Shown here: piece by piece, positions 52,842 to 62,784 of the stretch
Numbering within the stretch: position 1 is the stretch's first letter
Layout of the letters: the number at the start of each line of letters is the position of its first letter
Assembly: GCF_024707505.1 (NCBI RefSeq)
Contig: NZ_CP102604.1
Location: 2,480,001-2,544,000 of the forward strand
DNA from: Pantoea sp. SOD02
Lineage (GTDB): Bacteria > Pseudomonadota > Gammaproteobacteria > Enterobacterales > Enterobacteriaceae
Direction of reading: 5' to 3'
Length of the DNA stretch: 64,000 nt
Position numbers and translations under genes: made by a program
The notes under the pieces: model-generated
What the model saw: the letters and a program-made list of their open reading frames with translations, nothing else
What the model was told of the DNA's origin: nothing
The model's database searches: none

Positions 52842-55800
52842 ATGACTCATCAGGATATCAACGACATCATTTACGCAGAAAGCGATAGCCCTTTCCCCAC
52901 ATTTACCGGCAGCGCGCCGGAGGAAATCGGCAAGCCGGGGACATTCGCCCGTCTTACCATTGGCACTAACTATTATGAAGTCCCGGTTGACCCGCTCACC
53001 GGCCTCTATACATGGACCGCCACCCGACCGCTGCCAGATGGTGACTACAGCGTTGCGGTTTCCATCCGCGACAACGCCGGCAATGTCGGCCAGCCCAGCC
53101 TGTATACCCTGCGCATTGACACCACGCCGCCTGAAGCACCGATGCTGATTAAGCTTTACGACGATTTTGGCTCTGAGCAGCATGCATTTGAACCCGGAGA
53201 TAAAACCGATGATAAACGTCCGACGCTGACCGGCATCGCACAGCGCGGCACCACGGTTTTTCTGCTCGATGACCAGGGCGAAAGAATCGGCAGCGCCGTG
53301 GCGGACAGCGTCACCGGGTTATGGCAGATGGACCCGGAGCAGGACCTTGTCGAAGGCAGCAACAGCCTGCGGCTGATAGCCGAAGAAGTATTTGCCGGCA
53401 AAACCCGCACCGGCACGCCATCCGCACCCTTCACCATCATTATCGAAAGCAGCACCCTGCCGCCGGATACCGTCACCCTTACCCACGCCATTGACGATGC
53501 AGGCAGCGCAACCGGTGAACTGAGCAACGGCGCGCTGACTGACGATACCCGCCCGGAGTTGCGCGGCACCGTCTCACTGGGCTCAACCGTCACGGTTTTC
53601 TACCGCCTCGCCGGCAGCAATCTCTGGCTGGGCAGCGCCAAAGCTAGCGTTTCGGGAGAAAACTGGAGCTGGACGCCAGGTCAGGCACTGCCCGCCGGCC
53701 ATTATGAGTTCCAGGCCAGCATCGGTAACGCGGCATCCGCGCTATTCGCGCTGGATATCGCCAGCCCGGCGGACATCATTGCCCGCACGCGCATTGATTA
53801 CGTCATTGATGACATGGGAGCGTCACGCGGCCAGCTTGGCAACGGCGCGCTCACCGATGACACCACGCCCACCTTCGTCGGCAGCGGCGAAGCCAACAGT
53901 AAGGTGGTAATACGGTTGACGCGCAATGCCGGATTAAGCGCCACCGTGGTAGTGGATGTCGACAGCGCCGGTAACTGGAGCTGGACGCCAGCGCCTCCGC
54001 TGACTGCAGGCCACTGGAGCTTCCAGCTTCAGGTTGCAGGCCACAGCGACTGGAGTGCGCCCTTCACTCTCGATGTCTCCACCGATGCCAACTATCTCGG
54101 CGCAATCATCGAGTATGCGGTGGATAACGTCGGCCCGGTTACCGATATCCTGCGCAACGGCAGCACCACCGATGACACCACGCCTACTTTGCAAGGCCGG
54201 GCAGAAGCTAACAGCACCGTGCTGCTGCGCTACAGCGTTGCAGGGCAAAGCGCCACCGTTTTATCGCTGAAAGCAGATAACAACGGCCACTGGAGCTGGA
54301 CGCCGCCCGCGCTGGCAAACGGCAGCTGGAATTTTGAAGTCTATAATGCGGCGCTGAACCGCTGGTCATCTTTCAAACTCAACATAGATACAGACGTTGA
54401 TCGCCTGCCGACCTTTGACTATGCCATTGATAACGTCGGCCCGGTAAAGGAAACGCTGTACAGCGGCGCAACGACCGATGATACAACGCCATTACTGGTT
54501 GGTAGCGGCGCCCCAAATACTGATATCACCATCCGAACTAAGCACAATGACGGCCCCTGGAGCTATAGAAACAGCAACACGTCTTACACGGGGCAATGGG
54601 GAATTAATCCCGTAAATTTACAAAAAGGAACCTGGACCTTTGAAGTGCAAAAAGTGGGAGGAAACAGCTGGAGTAGCTTCGTTTTAATTATCGATCCAAC
54701 CGTTGATCGCACTCCACTTATTGAATACGCCGCAGACAACGTTGGGCCGATCACCGACAACCTTTCCAGCGGTGCCACCACCGATGACACAACCCCAACC
54801 CTGCACGGCACCGCTGCGGCTAATACAATTATCTCGCTACGCTACAAGTCTGGCAGCGGCAGCTGGAGCACGACAAACATCACTGTTGACGATAACGGCA
54901 ACTGGACGTGGACGCCTGCAGCGCTGGCCAAAGGCACCTGGACCTTCGAAGTGCAAAAGCAGGGCCAGGGCGGCTGGGCGAGCTTCAGCCTCAACATCGA
55001 TCCACTGCCTGGCGTCCCAGTGATTGTGGATTTTCTGGATAACGTTGGCAGCTGGATGGGCCCGGTTTTACCCGATGGTTCTAAAGCCTCCACTGACGAC
55101 AACACCCCGACGTTGCGCGGCACCGGCACGGCCAACAGCATCATCTATATTCAGTCGGCCAAAGAGGGCGACAGCTGGGGCGACCTGGGATCGGTGCGCG
55201 CTGACGCCAACGGCAACTGGAGTTACACCCCGGCAGCGCTGGAGATTGCGCTCTGGCAGTTCCGTGTAAAAGCGGGTAATGCCAATGGGGAAAGTGCCTG
55301 GGCTACCAAGGTCTACCTGAATATCGTTGACCTCGAAGCGCTGCGTATCCCGGTGATTGATTACGTGCAGGATAACGTCGGCCCGGTCACTGACAACATC
55401 AGCAACGGCGGCAAAACTGACGATCGCACCCCAACGCTGCACGGCACCGGTACGGCGGGTTCGCTGGTCACGGTTATTTATTCGCGCAGTGAAAGCGGCC
55501 AATTCTTCTTCTTTGGTTCGGCGGTAGTCGGCACCGATGGCAGATGGTCATGGACCACTCCTTCACTGATCGACAATGGCAACTGGTATTTCCGCGCGTT
55601 CGCGACTCGCGATAGTGAAGAAAGCGGGCGAAGCGGCAGTTTTGTTATCGATATTGATCCCACAGTTGATCGCACCCCCATCATCGATTATGCCGTGGAT
55701 AATGTCGGTCCTGTGCGAGACGATCTGCGAAGTGGTGGCTCAACCGACGACCGGACCCCAGAACTGCATGGCACCGGCCCCGCCAGCAGCGAAGTATCCC

Positions 55801-56984
55801 TGCGCGTCTCTGGTTCTGCGGGATCCACTATCTACGTGGTGAAAACCGATGCTGCAGGAAACTGGAGCTGGACACCGCCAGCAGCCTTAAGTGAAGGTGG
55901 ATGGAACTTCCAGGTAAGCAGCAAATCGGTGCCGGGATATGGTCAGCCATTCGCGTTAACCATCGTGAGCCCAACTTACAGCGGGATTATTGATTTTGAG
56001 GAAGGTACACCAGTTGGAAAACGCTTTAGCTGGGGAGGTTTAATCGCCAAGGCTTACGAATATGATAATTTAACCTTCAATACTTATGGTGCAAATTCTG
56101 ACCTCAAGTTTGTCTCGACAGATTTTATTGGCGACGCCGATTTTGGACTGAAAGCCCTAACGATGTTATACGCTGACTATATCCAATTAGTCCCTAAGCA
56201 AGACGCCCATTTTTCACGTTATTTAAAGGATTTCAGTTTTACCTTTTACAATGATCAACCAATCGATTTCAGAATGAGTTTCAATATAAACCTGAGAACC
56301 GACGAAGGTAGAAGCAAAAAAATTGCTTTTACAATAAGTTTTAAACCTGGAATTACTGTGTTTACTGCCAATGATTTGCCAGAAGGGAGTAAGCTCAGCC
56401 CGGGTGATGTTATTGAGAACATGGATTTGCACCGCAAATATTCTCCGAGTGGTATCACTCACAACTTGCCTATCTATATTGATAACATTAGCTGGGTCAC
56501 TAAAGCTGACAGTGGGAAAACCTCACTCTTTGCACTGGAAGACGACAGCATCCACTCGATAGCTGGCATCGATTCTGTGTTTGAAGCCAATATTATCGGT
56601 AAAGAAATACAACCAGATACTCTACAACTTACTGATCAAAATCAGTTGCTGGATCTTACTAGCGCAAACCATCACATCCAATCCATTGAAATCTTTGACA
56701 TCACCGGCAGCGGTAATAATACGCTTAAGTTGGATCTCAACGCCTTGCTGGAACACGGTGAAAAAGATCTGTTTATCGAAGACGGTAAAACCCAGCTAAT
56801 GGTGAAAGGTAACGAAGGCGACGTGGTTCAGCTCAAGGATATTCTGCCGCAAGGCAGCGATATCAGTGAATGGAAACATCAGGACGGTACTGTGAAGGTG
56901 GCTGGCGTTGAATATGAGGTTTACCGCCATGGCGATGACGCAGAATTGCTGGTGCAACAGGGAGTAAAAACCGAACTGATTTAA
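52842..56984 (+). CDS. Ig-like repeat protein 2
   Basis: 1380 residues, the longest of the four. The N-terminal block (MTHQDINDIIYAESDSPFPT) is related to that of proteins 1 and 3 but clearly diverged. Nine TDD-core Ig-like repeats follow, then an AT-rich domain at about 1047-1225 (start SGIIDFEEGTPVG, DFSFTFYND, end YIDNISWVT), then the shared end starting SIHSIAGIDS, QSIEIFDITGSGNNTLKLDL and the VVQLKDILPQGSDIS block to KTELI. No export signal at the N terminus. AGGA lies 9-10 nt before the ATG. Several repeats have inserts (LPDGSKASTDDNTPTL; a phenylalanine run QFFFFGS). Confidence 0.88.
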   Translation: MTHQDINDIIYAESDSPFPTFTGSAPEEIGKPGTFARLTIGTNYYEVPVDPLTGLYTWTATRPLPDGDYSVAVSIRDNAGNVGQPSLYTLRIDTTPPEAPMLIKLYDDFGSEQHAFEPGDKTDDKRPTLTGIAQRGTTVFLLDDQGERIGSAVADSVTGLWQMDPEQDLVEGSNSLRLIAEEVFAGKTRTGTPSAPFTIIIESSTLPPDTVTLTHAIDDAGSATGELSNGALTDDTRPELRGTVSLGSTVTVFYRLAGSNLWLGSAKASVSGENWSWTPGQALPAGHYEFQASIGNAASALFALDIASPADIIARTRIDYVIDDMGASRGQLGNGALTDDTTPTFVGSGEANSKVVIRLTRNAGLSATVVVDVDSAGNWSWTPAPPLTAGHWSFQLQVAGHSDWSAPFTLDVSTDANYLGAIIEYAVDNVGPVTDILRNGSTTDDTTPTLQGRAEANSTVLLRYSVAGQSATVLSLKADNNGHWSWTPPALANGSWNFEVYNAALNRWSSFKLNIDTDVDRLPTFDYAIDNVGPVKETLYSGATTDDTTPLLVGSGAPNTDITIRTKHNDGPWSYRNSNTSYTGQWGINPVNLQKGTWTFEVQKVGGNSWSSFVLIIDPTVDRTPLIEYAADNVGPITDNLSSGATTDDTTPTLHGTAAANTIISLRYKSGSGSWSTTNITVDDNGNWTWTPAALAKGTWTFEVQKQGQGGWASFSLNIDPLPGVPVIVDFLDNVGSWMGPVLPDGSKASTDDNTPTLRGTGTANSIIYIQSAKEGDSWGDLGSVRADANGNWSYTPAALEIALWQFRVKAGNANGESAWATKVYLNIVDLEALRIPVIDYVQDNVGPVTDNISNGGKTDDRTPTLHGTGTAGSLVTVIYSRSESGQFFFFGSAVVGTDGRWSWTTPSLIDNGNWYFRAFATRDSEESGRSGSFVIDIDPTVDRTPIIDYAVDNVGPVRDDLRSGGSTDDRTPELHGTGPASSEVSLRVSGSAGSTIYVVKTDAAGNWSWTPPAALSEGGWNFQVSSKSVPGYGQPFALTIVSPTYSGIIDFEEGTPVGKRFSWGGLIAKAYEYDNLTFNTYGANSDLKFVSTDFIGDADFGLKALTMLYADYIQLVPKQDAHFSRYLKDFSFTFYNDQPIDFRMSFNINLRTDEGRSKKIAFTISFKPGITVFTANDLPEGSKLSPGDVIENMDLHRKYSPSGITHNLPIYIDNISWVTKADSGKTSLFALEDDSIHSIAGIDSVFEANIIGKEIQPDTLQLTDQNQLLDLTSANHHIQSIEIFDITGSGNNTLKLDLNALLEHGEKDLFIEDGKTQLMVKGNEGDVVQLKDILPQGSDISEWKHQDGTVKVAGVEYEVYRHGDDAELLVQQGVKTELI

Positions 56985-57021
56985 CTTATTAATAATTAGG
57001 GTTTTTCATATCATTAACAAT

Positions 57022-57050
57022 AAGCCACCGCACCAATCCCGGTGGCTTTT
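57022..57050 (+). terminator. Terminator of Ig-repeat gene 2
   Basis: Stem AAGCCACCG/CGGTGGCTT with a 9-nt loop, then TTTTCCCTTT; 38 bp after the stop. Confidence 0.82.
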
Positions 57051-57107
57051 CCCTTTCGGATTCTTACCCCTTCATCCACGCCTTAAATTCCGCCGTTTAA
57101 CCATAAA

Positions 57108-57236
57108 TTTGCTTTGAGACGTTTCTCGTCATCTCCCGTTACATCTTCCATTACCTTTCCCGCCGGGCACCGCCTTTCGCCGCCTTTATATGGCTCACCT
57201 TTCTGAGCCCTTTACCTTTGAACCAGGACGTAAACA
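57108..57236 (+). promoter_or_regulatory. Conserved leader of Ig-repeat gene 3
   Basis: The same length as, and close to, the leader at 48454-48582, showing that the duplication of gene 1/3 included its upstream region. It ends ACCTTTGAACCAGGACG before the ATG. Confidence 0.5.
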
Positions 57237-59780
57237 ATGGATATTCTTAATTACACCGGCACCAAATTCACCGAGCGAGCGACCTCGCTTCCGACCATTT
57301 CCGGCCAGGCACCTGCCGAGATCGGCAAGCCGGGCGCGCTCGCGCTGATTTCTGTCGGCGGGCTTTATATCCAGGTACCCGTCGACCCGGTCACCGGAAA
57401 ATACAGCTGGACCGCTACCGAACCGCTGCCGGACGGCGATTACAGCCTCTCGGTTGCTATTCGCGATAACGCAGGCAACCTCGGCTCGCCCACGCTGCGT
57501 ACACTGCGCATTGACACCACGCCGCCTGAGGCTCCGCTGCTGATCAAACTCTACGATGATGTTGGCGCTGAGCAGCGCGGATTTGAACCCGGCGACAAAA
57601 CCGATGACAAGCGCCCAACGCTGACCGGCATCGCGCAGAAAGGCACCACCGTTTACCTGCTAAATGACAAAGATGAAAAAATCGGCAGCGCCGTAGCGGA
57701 CAAAGACACCGGCCTTTGGAAGATGGAGCTGTCGCAGGATCTTGAAGAGGGCAGCAACGCTTTGCGTCTGGTCGCTGAAGAAAAATTTGCGGATGTGATC
57801 CGTGCGGGTACGCCATCTGCAGCGTTCAACATCATTATCGCCAGCGACGGCTTGCCGCCAAATACCGTCACCATCACCGAAGCGCAGGATAACGCAGGCA
57901 GCGCCATCGGTACGCTGGCGAACGGTGCGCTGACCGATGACACCACGCCAACCCTGAGCGGCACCGCTTCGGCTGGCAGCACCGTTATCGTTTACTACCG
58001 CCTCGCGGGCAGCAATACCTGGGCCGGCAGCGCCACCGCCACTGTTACCGGCGAAAGCTGGACATGGACACCGGGCAGCGCCCTGCCAGTCGGCAACTAT
58101 GAGTTCCAGGCCAGCATTGGCGCAAACTCAAGTGCCCTGTTCTCGCTGGAAATTGCCACCGCTGAGCAGATTGGTCTGCGTACCCGTATTGAATCCGCTT
58201 ACGATGACTTCGGCCAGGATCAAGGTCCGCTGGCCAACGGCGCGATTACTGATGACGGCACGCCAACGCTGCGCGGCCGTGCTGAAGCCAACGGCAACGT
58301 GATTATTCGTTACATGCTGGAAGGCGGTTCTGCGGCGAGCGTGGTGGTGAACGCTGACAGCGCGGGTAACTGGCGCTGGACGCCAGCCGCTGAACTGGCA
58401 ACCGGCGTGTGGAGTTTTGACGTGCAGGCGCAGGGCCGCAGCAGCTGGAGCAACGCCTTCAAGCTGGAAATCACCGGCAGCGGTGAAAACAGCTATGCGC
58501 CAACCATTTCATATGCGTTTGATGACTTCGGTACGTCTACCGGTGAACGCAAAAGCGGTGCCAGCACCGATGACACCACGCCAACGTTGCATGGCAAGGC
58601 GGTAGCGAACAGCGTGGTTTATTTGCAGGCGATTAATGGTGCAGAAGTGGAAACCTTCAGCGTGATTGCCGATGCTTCAAGCCAATGGCAGTGGACGCCG
58701 CCAGCGGAATTAGCTGCGGGTGACTGGAAATTCCAGGTAAGCAAGGGCGCGGGCGAAGGCTTTGGTGATGCGTTTGAGTTGAAGATTGGTAATGCGGGAA
58801 GTTATTCAAATATTATTGATTTTGAAACATTGCCTGAAAATCTGCCGTCTACGCCAGCAATCAGGACACCTTACAAATTTAGTGAGAATTTATCAATTAT
58901 CTTTGATACCGGTCTTGGATCACCAACAAAGTCAAAATTTATATCACCAAAATATGCAAACGAACCATCATTTGGTTCACAATCACTTTTCCTTCCTCCA
59001 GGCGAATATTTAAAGTTCATGCCGGATCAAGACTATCCGCTTGCTCATTGGATAAAAGATTTTAGCATGCAAATTTATAACCCTGACACATCTAATGTAT
59101 TAATAGCAATTACCGTGGGTAGTTATGTACTTGCTTACAACTTAAAACCCGGAACGAACAATATTACATTAGAAAGTTGGAAAGAAGCAGGACCGAAGGG
59201 GGCGGTTTATCCTGATCTATTTTGGCAGTTATATATCAGTACTAACTCCTATGCCGGTGTTACTAAAGGAATAATAGTTGATAATTTTAGTTGGACCACA
59301 AATTACAATAGCGAAAAGGCTTTATTATTAGCAAATGAAGATGGCAACTCACATAAATTTGCTGGCGTCGAAGAACTCACCGACACCAGCGTAATCGGTC
59401 ATGAATACCAGATCGATACCCTGCAATTAACCGGTAAAGATCAGCAACTCGATCTCACCACGTTAAGCAGCAAAATCGAGTCCATCGAGATCTTCGATAT
59501 CACCGGAACCGGCGACAACACGTTGAAACTCGATCTCAACGCCCTGCTCCAGCACGGCGAGAAAGATCTGTTTATTGAAGACGGTAAAACGCAGTTGCTG
59601 GTAAAAGGTAACGAAGGTGATGTGGTTCAGCTCAAAGATATTCTACCAGAAAGCGATATCAGTGAATGGCAGTATCAGGATGGCACCGTTACCGTTGCGG
59701 GTATTGAATATAATGTCTACAGCCACGGCGATGACGCGGAATTGCTGGTACAGCAAGGCGTAAAAACTGAACTGGTTTAA
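57237..59780 (+). CDS. Ig-like repeat protein 3
   Basis: 847 residues. The first 95 residues are nearly identical to protein 1 (MDILNYTGTKFTERATSLPT), then four TDD-core Ig-like repeats. Repeats 2-4 are nearly identical to those of protein 4. The AT-rich domain at about 520-690 (start NIIDFETLPENLPS, KDFSMQIYNPDTSN, YNLKPGTNNIT, end IIVDNFSWTT) is its own. The shared C-terminal block lacks two residues (LPESDISEW against LPEGSDISEW in 1 and 4). No signal peptide. The mosaic of a protein-1-like front and protein-4-like middle suggests recombination between neighbours. Confidence 0.88.
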   Translation: MDILNYTGTKFTERATSLPTISGQAPAEIGKPGALALISVGGLYIQVPVDPVTGKYSWTATEPLPDGDYSLSVAIRDNAGNLGSPTLRTLRIDTTPPEAPLLIKLYDDVGAEQRGFEPGDKTDDKRPTLTGIAQKGTTVYLLNDKDEKIGSAVADKDTGLWKMELSQDLEEGSNALRLVAEEKFADVIRAGTPSAAFNIIIASDGLPPNTVTITEAQDNAGSAIGTLANGALTDDTTPTLSGTASAGSTVIVYYRLAGSNTWAGSATATVTGESWTWTPGSALPVGNYEFQASIGANSSALFSLEIATAEQIGLRTRIESAYDDFGQDQGPLANGAITDDGTPTLRGRAEANGNVIIRYMLEGGSAASVVVNADSAGNWRWTPAAELATGVWSFDVQAQGRSSWSNAFKLEITGSGENSYAPTISYAFDDFGTSTGERKSGASTDDTTPTLHGKAVANSVVYLQAINGAEVETFSVIADASSQWQWTPPAELAAGDWKFQVSKGAGEGFGDAFELKIGNAGSYSNIIDFETLPENLPSTPAIRTPYKFSENLSIIFDTGLGSPTKSKFISPKYANEPSFGSQSLFLPPGEYLKFMPDQDYPLAHWIKDFSMQIYNPDTSNVLIAITVGSYVLAYNLKPGTNNITLESWKEAGPKGAVYPDLFWQLYISTNSYAGVTKGIIVDNFSWTTNYNSEKALLLANEDGNSHKFAGVEELTDTSVIGHEYQIDTLQLTGKDQQLDLTTLSSKIESIEIFDITGTGDNTLKLDLNALLQHGEKDLFIEDGKTQLLVKGNEGDVVQLKDILPESDISEWQYQDGTVTVAGIEYNVYSHGDDAELLVQQGVKTELV

Positions 59781-59812
59781 TTCTTAAATAATTAATCATT
59801 TCTTTTTAATTC

Positions 59813-59841
59813 AAGCCACCACATTTATTGCGGTGGCTTTT
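59813..59841 (+). terminator. Terminator of Ig-repeat gene 3
   Basis: Stem AAGCCACC/GGTGGCTT with an 11-nt loop, then TTTTCACT; 33 bp after the stop. The arms are nearly those of the gene 2 and gene 4 terminators. The rest of the gap to gene 4 shows no shared leader. Confidence 0.82.
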
Positions 59842-60037
59842 CACTCTGCATAAATATTTTTTTAATGCTTCGAAACATGAATTTTCGCACTTCATTATTA
59901 GCACTTTGTTTGCAGACAGGTCTTAAGCGGCCTAATTTCACGCTGTATTACTATCCTTCCGCATTATTGTAAAGGCTTGCGCGGCCGCATCGACAAGACA
60001 ACAGCAACACTTTTTAAATCTCTAAGGGAATAATCTT

Positions 60038-62560
60038 ATGATCGAACTATTCGAACGCAAAGAAACCAGCTATATAGAAAAAGCCAACGGCAATTTAGTT
60101 TTTGGCAACAAAACCCCTATAACCGAAAAAGGCACCATGGAACTGGTTATTGGCACCGACCGTTTCCTGATTCCTATTGATGAAAATGGCTTCTGGCGCT
60201 GGGAAGCAACCACACCTTACGCCGATGGCAACTACAGCCTCTCATTGCGTCAGATTGACATGGCCGGCAATATTTCCCTTCCATCACTGGCTACTATCGT
60301 TATTGACTCCACGGCACCTGAAGCCCCTTTATTGCTAAACCTTTATGACGATTACGGTGCTGAGCAGCGCAGCTTCGATCCAGGTTCGACTACCGATGAC
60401 AAACGCCCAACACTAACGGGCGTTGCGCAGAAAGGCGCTACGGTTTACCTGCTCAATGACAAAAATGAGAAGATCGGCAGCGCCGTGGCGGATAAAACTA
60501 CCGGCGTGTGGAAGATGGAACCAACGCAGGATCTTGAAGATGGCACCAATGCGCTGCGTCTAGTCGCTGAAGAGACGTTTGCGGATGTGACCCGTGCGGG
60601 TGCGCCATCTGCAGCGTTCAATATCATTATCGGTAGCGATGGCTTGCCGCCAAACACCATCACCATCACTGAAGCTTTTGATGATGTAGGTAGCGCAACC
60701 GGTCCGCTGGCAAACGGCGCTTTGACCGATGACACCACCCCAACCCTGAGCGGCACCGCCTCGTCTGGCAGCACCGTTATCGTCTATTACCGCCTCGCGG
60801 GTAGCAACACCTGGGCCGGCAGCGCGACCGCCACCGTCACCGACGAAAGCTGGAGCTGGACACCGGGCAGCGCGCTGCCAGTCGGCAGCTATGAGTTCCA
60901 GGCCAGCATTGGCGCTAACTCAAGCGCGCTGTTCTCGCTGGAAATTGCCACCGCTGAGCAGATTGGTCTGCGCACCCGTATTGAATCCGCTTACGATGAC
61001 TTCGGCCAGGATCAAGGTCCGCTGGCCAACGGCGCGATTACTGATGACGGCACGCCAACGCTGCGCGGCCATGCCGAAGCCAACGGCAACGTGATTATTC
61101 GCTATATGCTGGAAGGCGGTTCGGCGGCAAGCGTGGTGGTGAACGCTGACAGCGCGGGTAACTGGCGCTGGACGCCAGCCGCTGAACTGGCAACCGGCGT
61201 GTGGAGTTTTGACGTGCAGGCGCAGGGCCGTAGTAGCTGGAGCAATGCTTTCAAGCTTGAAATCACCGGCAGCGGTGAAAACAGCTATGCGCCGACCATT
61301 TCATATGCCTTTGATGACTTCGGTACGTCTACCGGTGAACGCAAAAGCGGTGCCTCAACCGATGACACCACGCCAACCCTGCACGGCAAGGCTGTAGCGA
61401 ACAGCGTGGTTTATTTGCAGGCAATTAATGGAGCTGAAGTTGAAACCTTTAGTGTTATTGCTGATGCTTCAAGTAATTGGCAATGGACGCCAGCTGCTGA
61501 ATTAGCATTAGGTGGATGGAAATTCAAGGTAAGTAATTCCTCAGAAAATAACTGGGGAAGTGATTTCGATTTGAAAATAAGTTCGTCAGGGCGTTCAGGC
61601 TCTGTAGATTTTGACTATTACTTTACGGATTTAGAAAGCTTTTTAAATAATGGGTTTTATTACCCAGAAGATAGCCTTAGAATAATTTGCACAAGTTATC
61701 CTGGATTAAATTTTGTTGACACATCCTCTCTTGGCATTCCGGAACTGGGGGATCGCGCACTTAAAATGAAAAAAAACGATAGCATTGTTTTTTCAGGCTT
61801 GGATGAAAAAAAACTAGCCAGTCACATAACAGACTTTAGCATTCAGATTTATAACCCATCCACGGAAGAATTCACCATAGAAATATATATTGACACTATC
61901 ATTAATAGACCTATACGCCCAATTGACATCACATTGAAACCGGGTTTAAACACGCTAACCCAAAACGATATCGGGGCTGATATTTTAGAAGAAGCACCAG
62001 CATATAATATTTGGATTTGGAATAGAGGAAAACAAACTAACGAAGATATTATTATTGATAATTTCACCTGGACAAATTACAGCGACAAAAATAATTCATA
62101 CTCCTTAGAGCATGAGGATGATAATACACACCAAGTTGCCAGTATCGATGATTCTACTGCGAGCAATTTGGTTGGCAAAGAATGGCAAGTTGACACGCTA
62201 CTTCTCACAGAGAATGGTCAATTATTAGACCTTTCTACCAATCCTCAGAAGATTAAGTCCATCGAAATCTTCGATATCACCGGAACCGGCGATAACACGC
62301 TGAAACTCGATCTCACCGCCCTGCTCCAGCACGGCGAGAAAGATCTGTTTATTGAAGACGGTAAAACGCAATTGCTGGTTAAAGGTAACGAAGGTGATGT
62401 GGTGCAGCTCAAAGATATTTTGCCAGAAGGCAGCGATATCAGTGAATGGCAGCACCAGGATGGCACAGTTACCGTTGCGGGCGTTGAATATAATGTCTAC
62501 AGCCACGGCGATGATGCTGAATTGCTGGTGCAGCAAGGTGTGAAAACTGAACTGGTTTAA
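60038..62560 (+). CDS. Ig-like repeat protein 4
   Basis: 840 residues. The N-terminal block (MIELFERKETSYIEKANGNL) is different from the other three but the fold pattern (G.YSLSLRQID.AGN..LPSL) is kept. Four TDD-core repeats follow; repeats 2-4 nearly match protein 3, up to ISYAFDDFGTSTGERKSGAS. A unique AT-rich domain lies at about 525-690 (start GSVDFDYYFTDLES, TDFSIQIYNPSTEEF, TLKPGLNTLTQNDIG, end IIIDNFTWTN). The common end is IEIFDITGTGDNTLKLDL through QQGVKTELV. AGGGAA precedes the ATG. No signal peptide. Confidence 0.88.
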   Translation: MIELFERKETSYIEKANGNLVFGNKTPITEKGTMELVIGTDRFLIPIDENGFWRWEATTPYADGNYSLSLRQIDMAGNISLPSLATIVIDSTAPEAPLLLNLYDDYGAEQRSFDPGSTTDDKRPTLTGVAQKGATVYLLNDKNEKIGSAVADKTTGVWKMEPTQDLEDGTNALRLVAEETFADVTRAGAPSAAFNIIIGSDGLPPNTITITEAFDDVGSATGPLANGALTDDTTPTLSGTASSGSTVIVYYRLAGSNTWAGSATATVTDESWSWTPGSALPVGSYEFQASIGANSSALFSLEIATAEQIGLRTRIESAYDDFGQDQGPLANGAITDDGTPTLRGHAEANGNVIIRYMLEGGSAASVVVNADSAGNWRWTPAAELATGVWSFDVQAQGRSSWSNAFKLEITGSGENSYAPTISYAFDDFGTSTGERKSGASTDDTTPTLHGKAVANSVVYLQAINGAEVETFSVIADASSNWQWTPAAELALGGWKFKVSNSSENNWGSDFDLKISSSGRSGSVDFDYYFTDLESFLNNGFYYPEDSLRIICTSYPGLNFVDTSSLGIPELGDRALKMKKNDSIVFSGLDEKKLASHITDFSIQIYNPSTEEFTIEIYIDTIINRPIRPIDITLKPGLNTLTQNDIGADILEEAPAYNIWIWNRGKQTNEDIIIDNFTWTNYSDKNNSYSLEHEDDNTHQVASIDDSTASNLVGKEWQVDTLLLTENGQLLDLSTNPQKIKSIEIFDITGTGDNTLKLDLTALLQHGEKDLFIEDGKTQLLVKGNEGDVVQLKDILPEGSDISEWQHQDGTVTVAGVEYNVYSHGDDAELLVQQGVKTELV

Positions 62561-62597
62561 TGGTTAAATCATTAATCCGTTCTGTGATTTAAATTCA

Positions 62598-62628
62598 GGC
62601 CACCGTGTTATTGCGGTGGCTTTTTTTA
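62598..62628 (+). terminator. Terminator of Ig-repeat gene 4
   Basis: Stem GCCACCG/CGGTGGC with an 8-nt loop, followed by seven T; 38 bp after the stop. Confidence 0.9.
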
Positions 62629-62654
62629 TTTCAGAATAACAAACCGCACATTCC

Positions 62655-62744
62655 GTAGCGGCGCGATTAATCGCGCGGTTTTTGAATTCCTGCAAAATTT
62701 ACATAGCGCTCATCCTGGCATTGCGCAATAAATTGCGCCGTTAC
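62655..62744. repeat. Inverted pair of a second REP-like family
   Basis: GTAG plus CGGCGCGATTAATCGCGCGG (62655-62678, plus) and, on the minus strand, GTAA plus CG plus GCGCAATTTATTGCGC (62723-62744). Same head and palindrome plan as the main family, but a different stem sequence. Confidence 0.75.
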
Positions 62745-62784
62745 GGGATGTGCGGGGGAATAGTTCAGTACTGCTCTTACGCCA

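Noticed and set aside
48583..62560. Repeats in the Ig genes as a CRISPR array or satellite DNA
   Set aside because: The repeats are about 300 bp, in frame, protein-coding and diverged; there are no short identical repeats with unique spacers.
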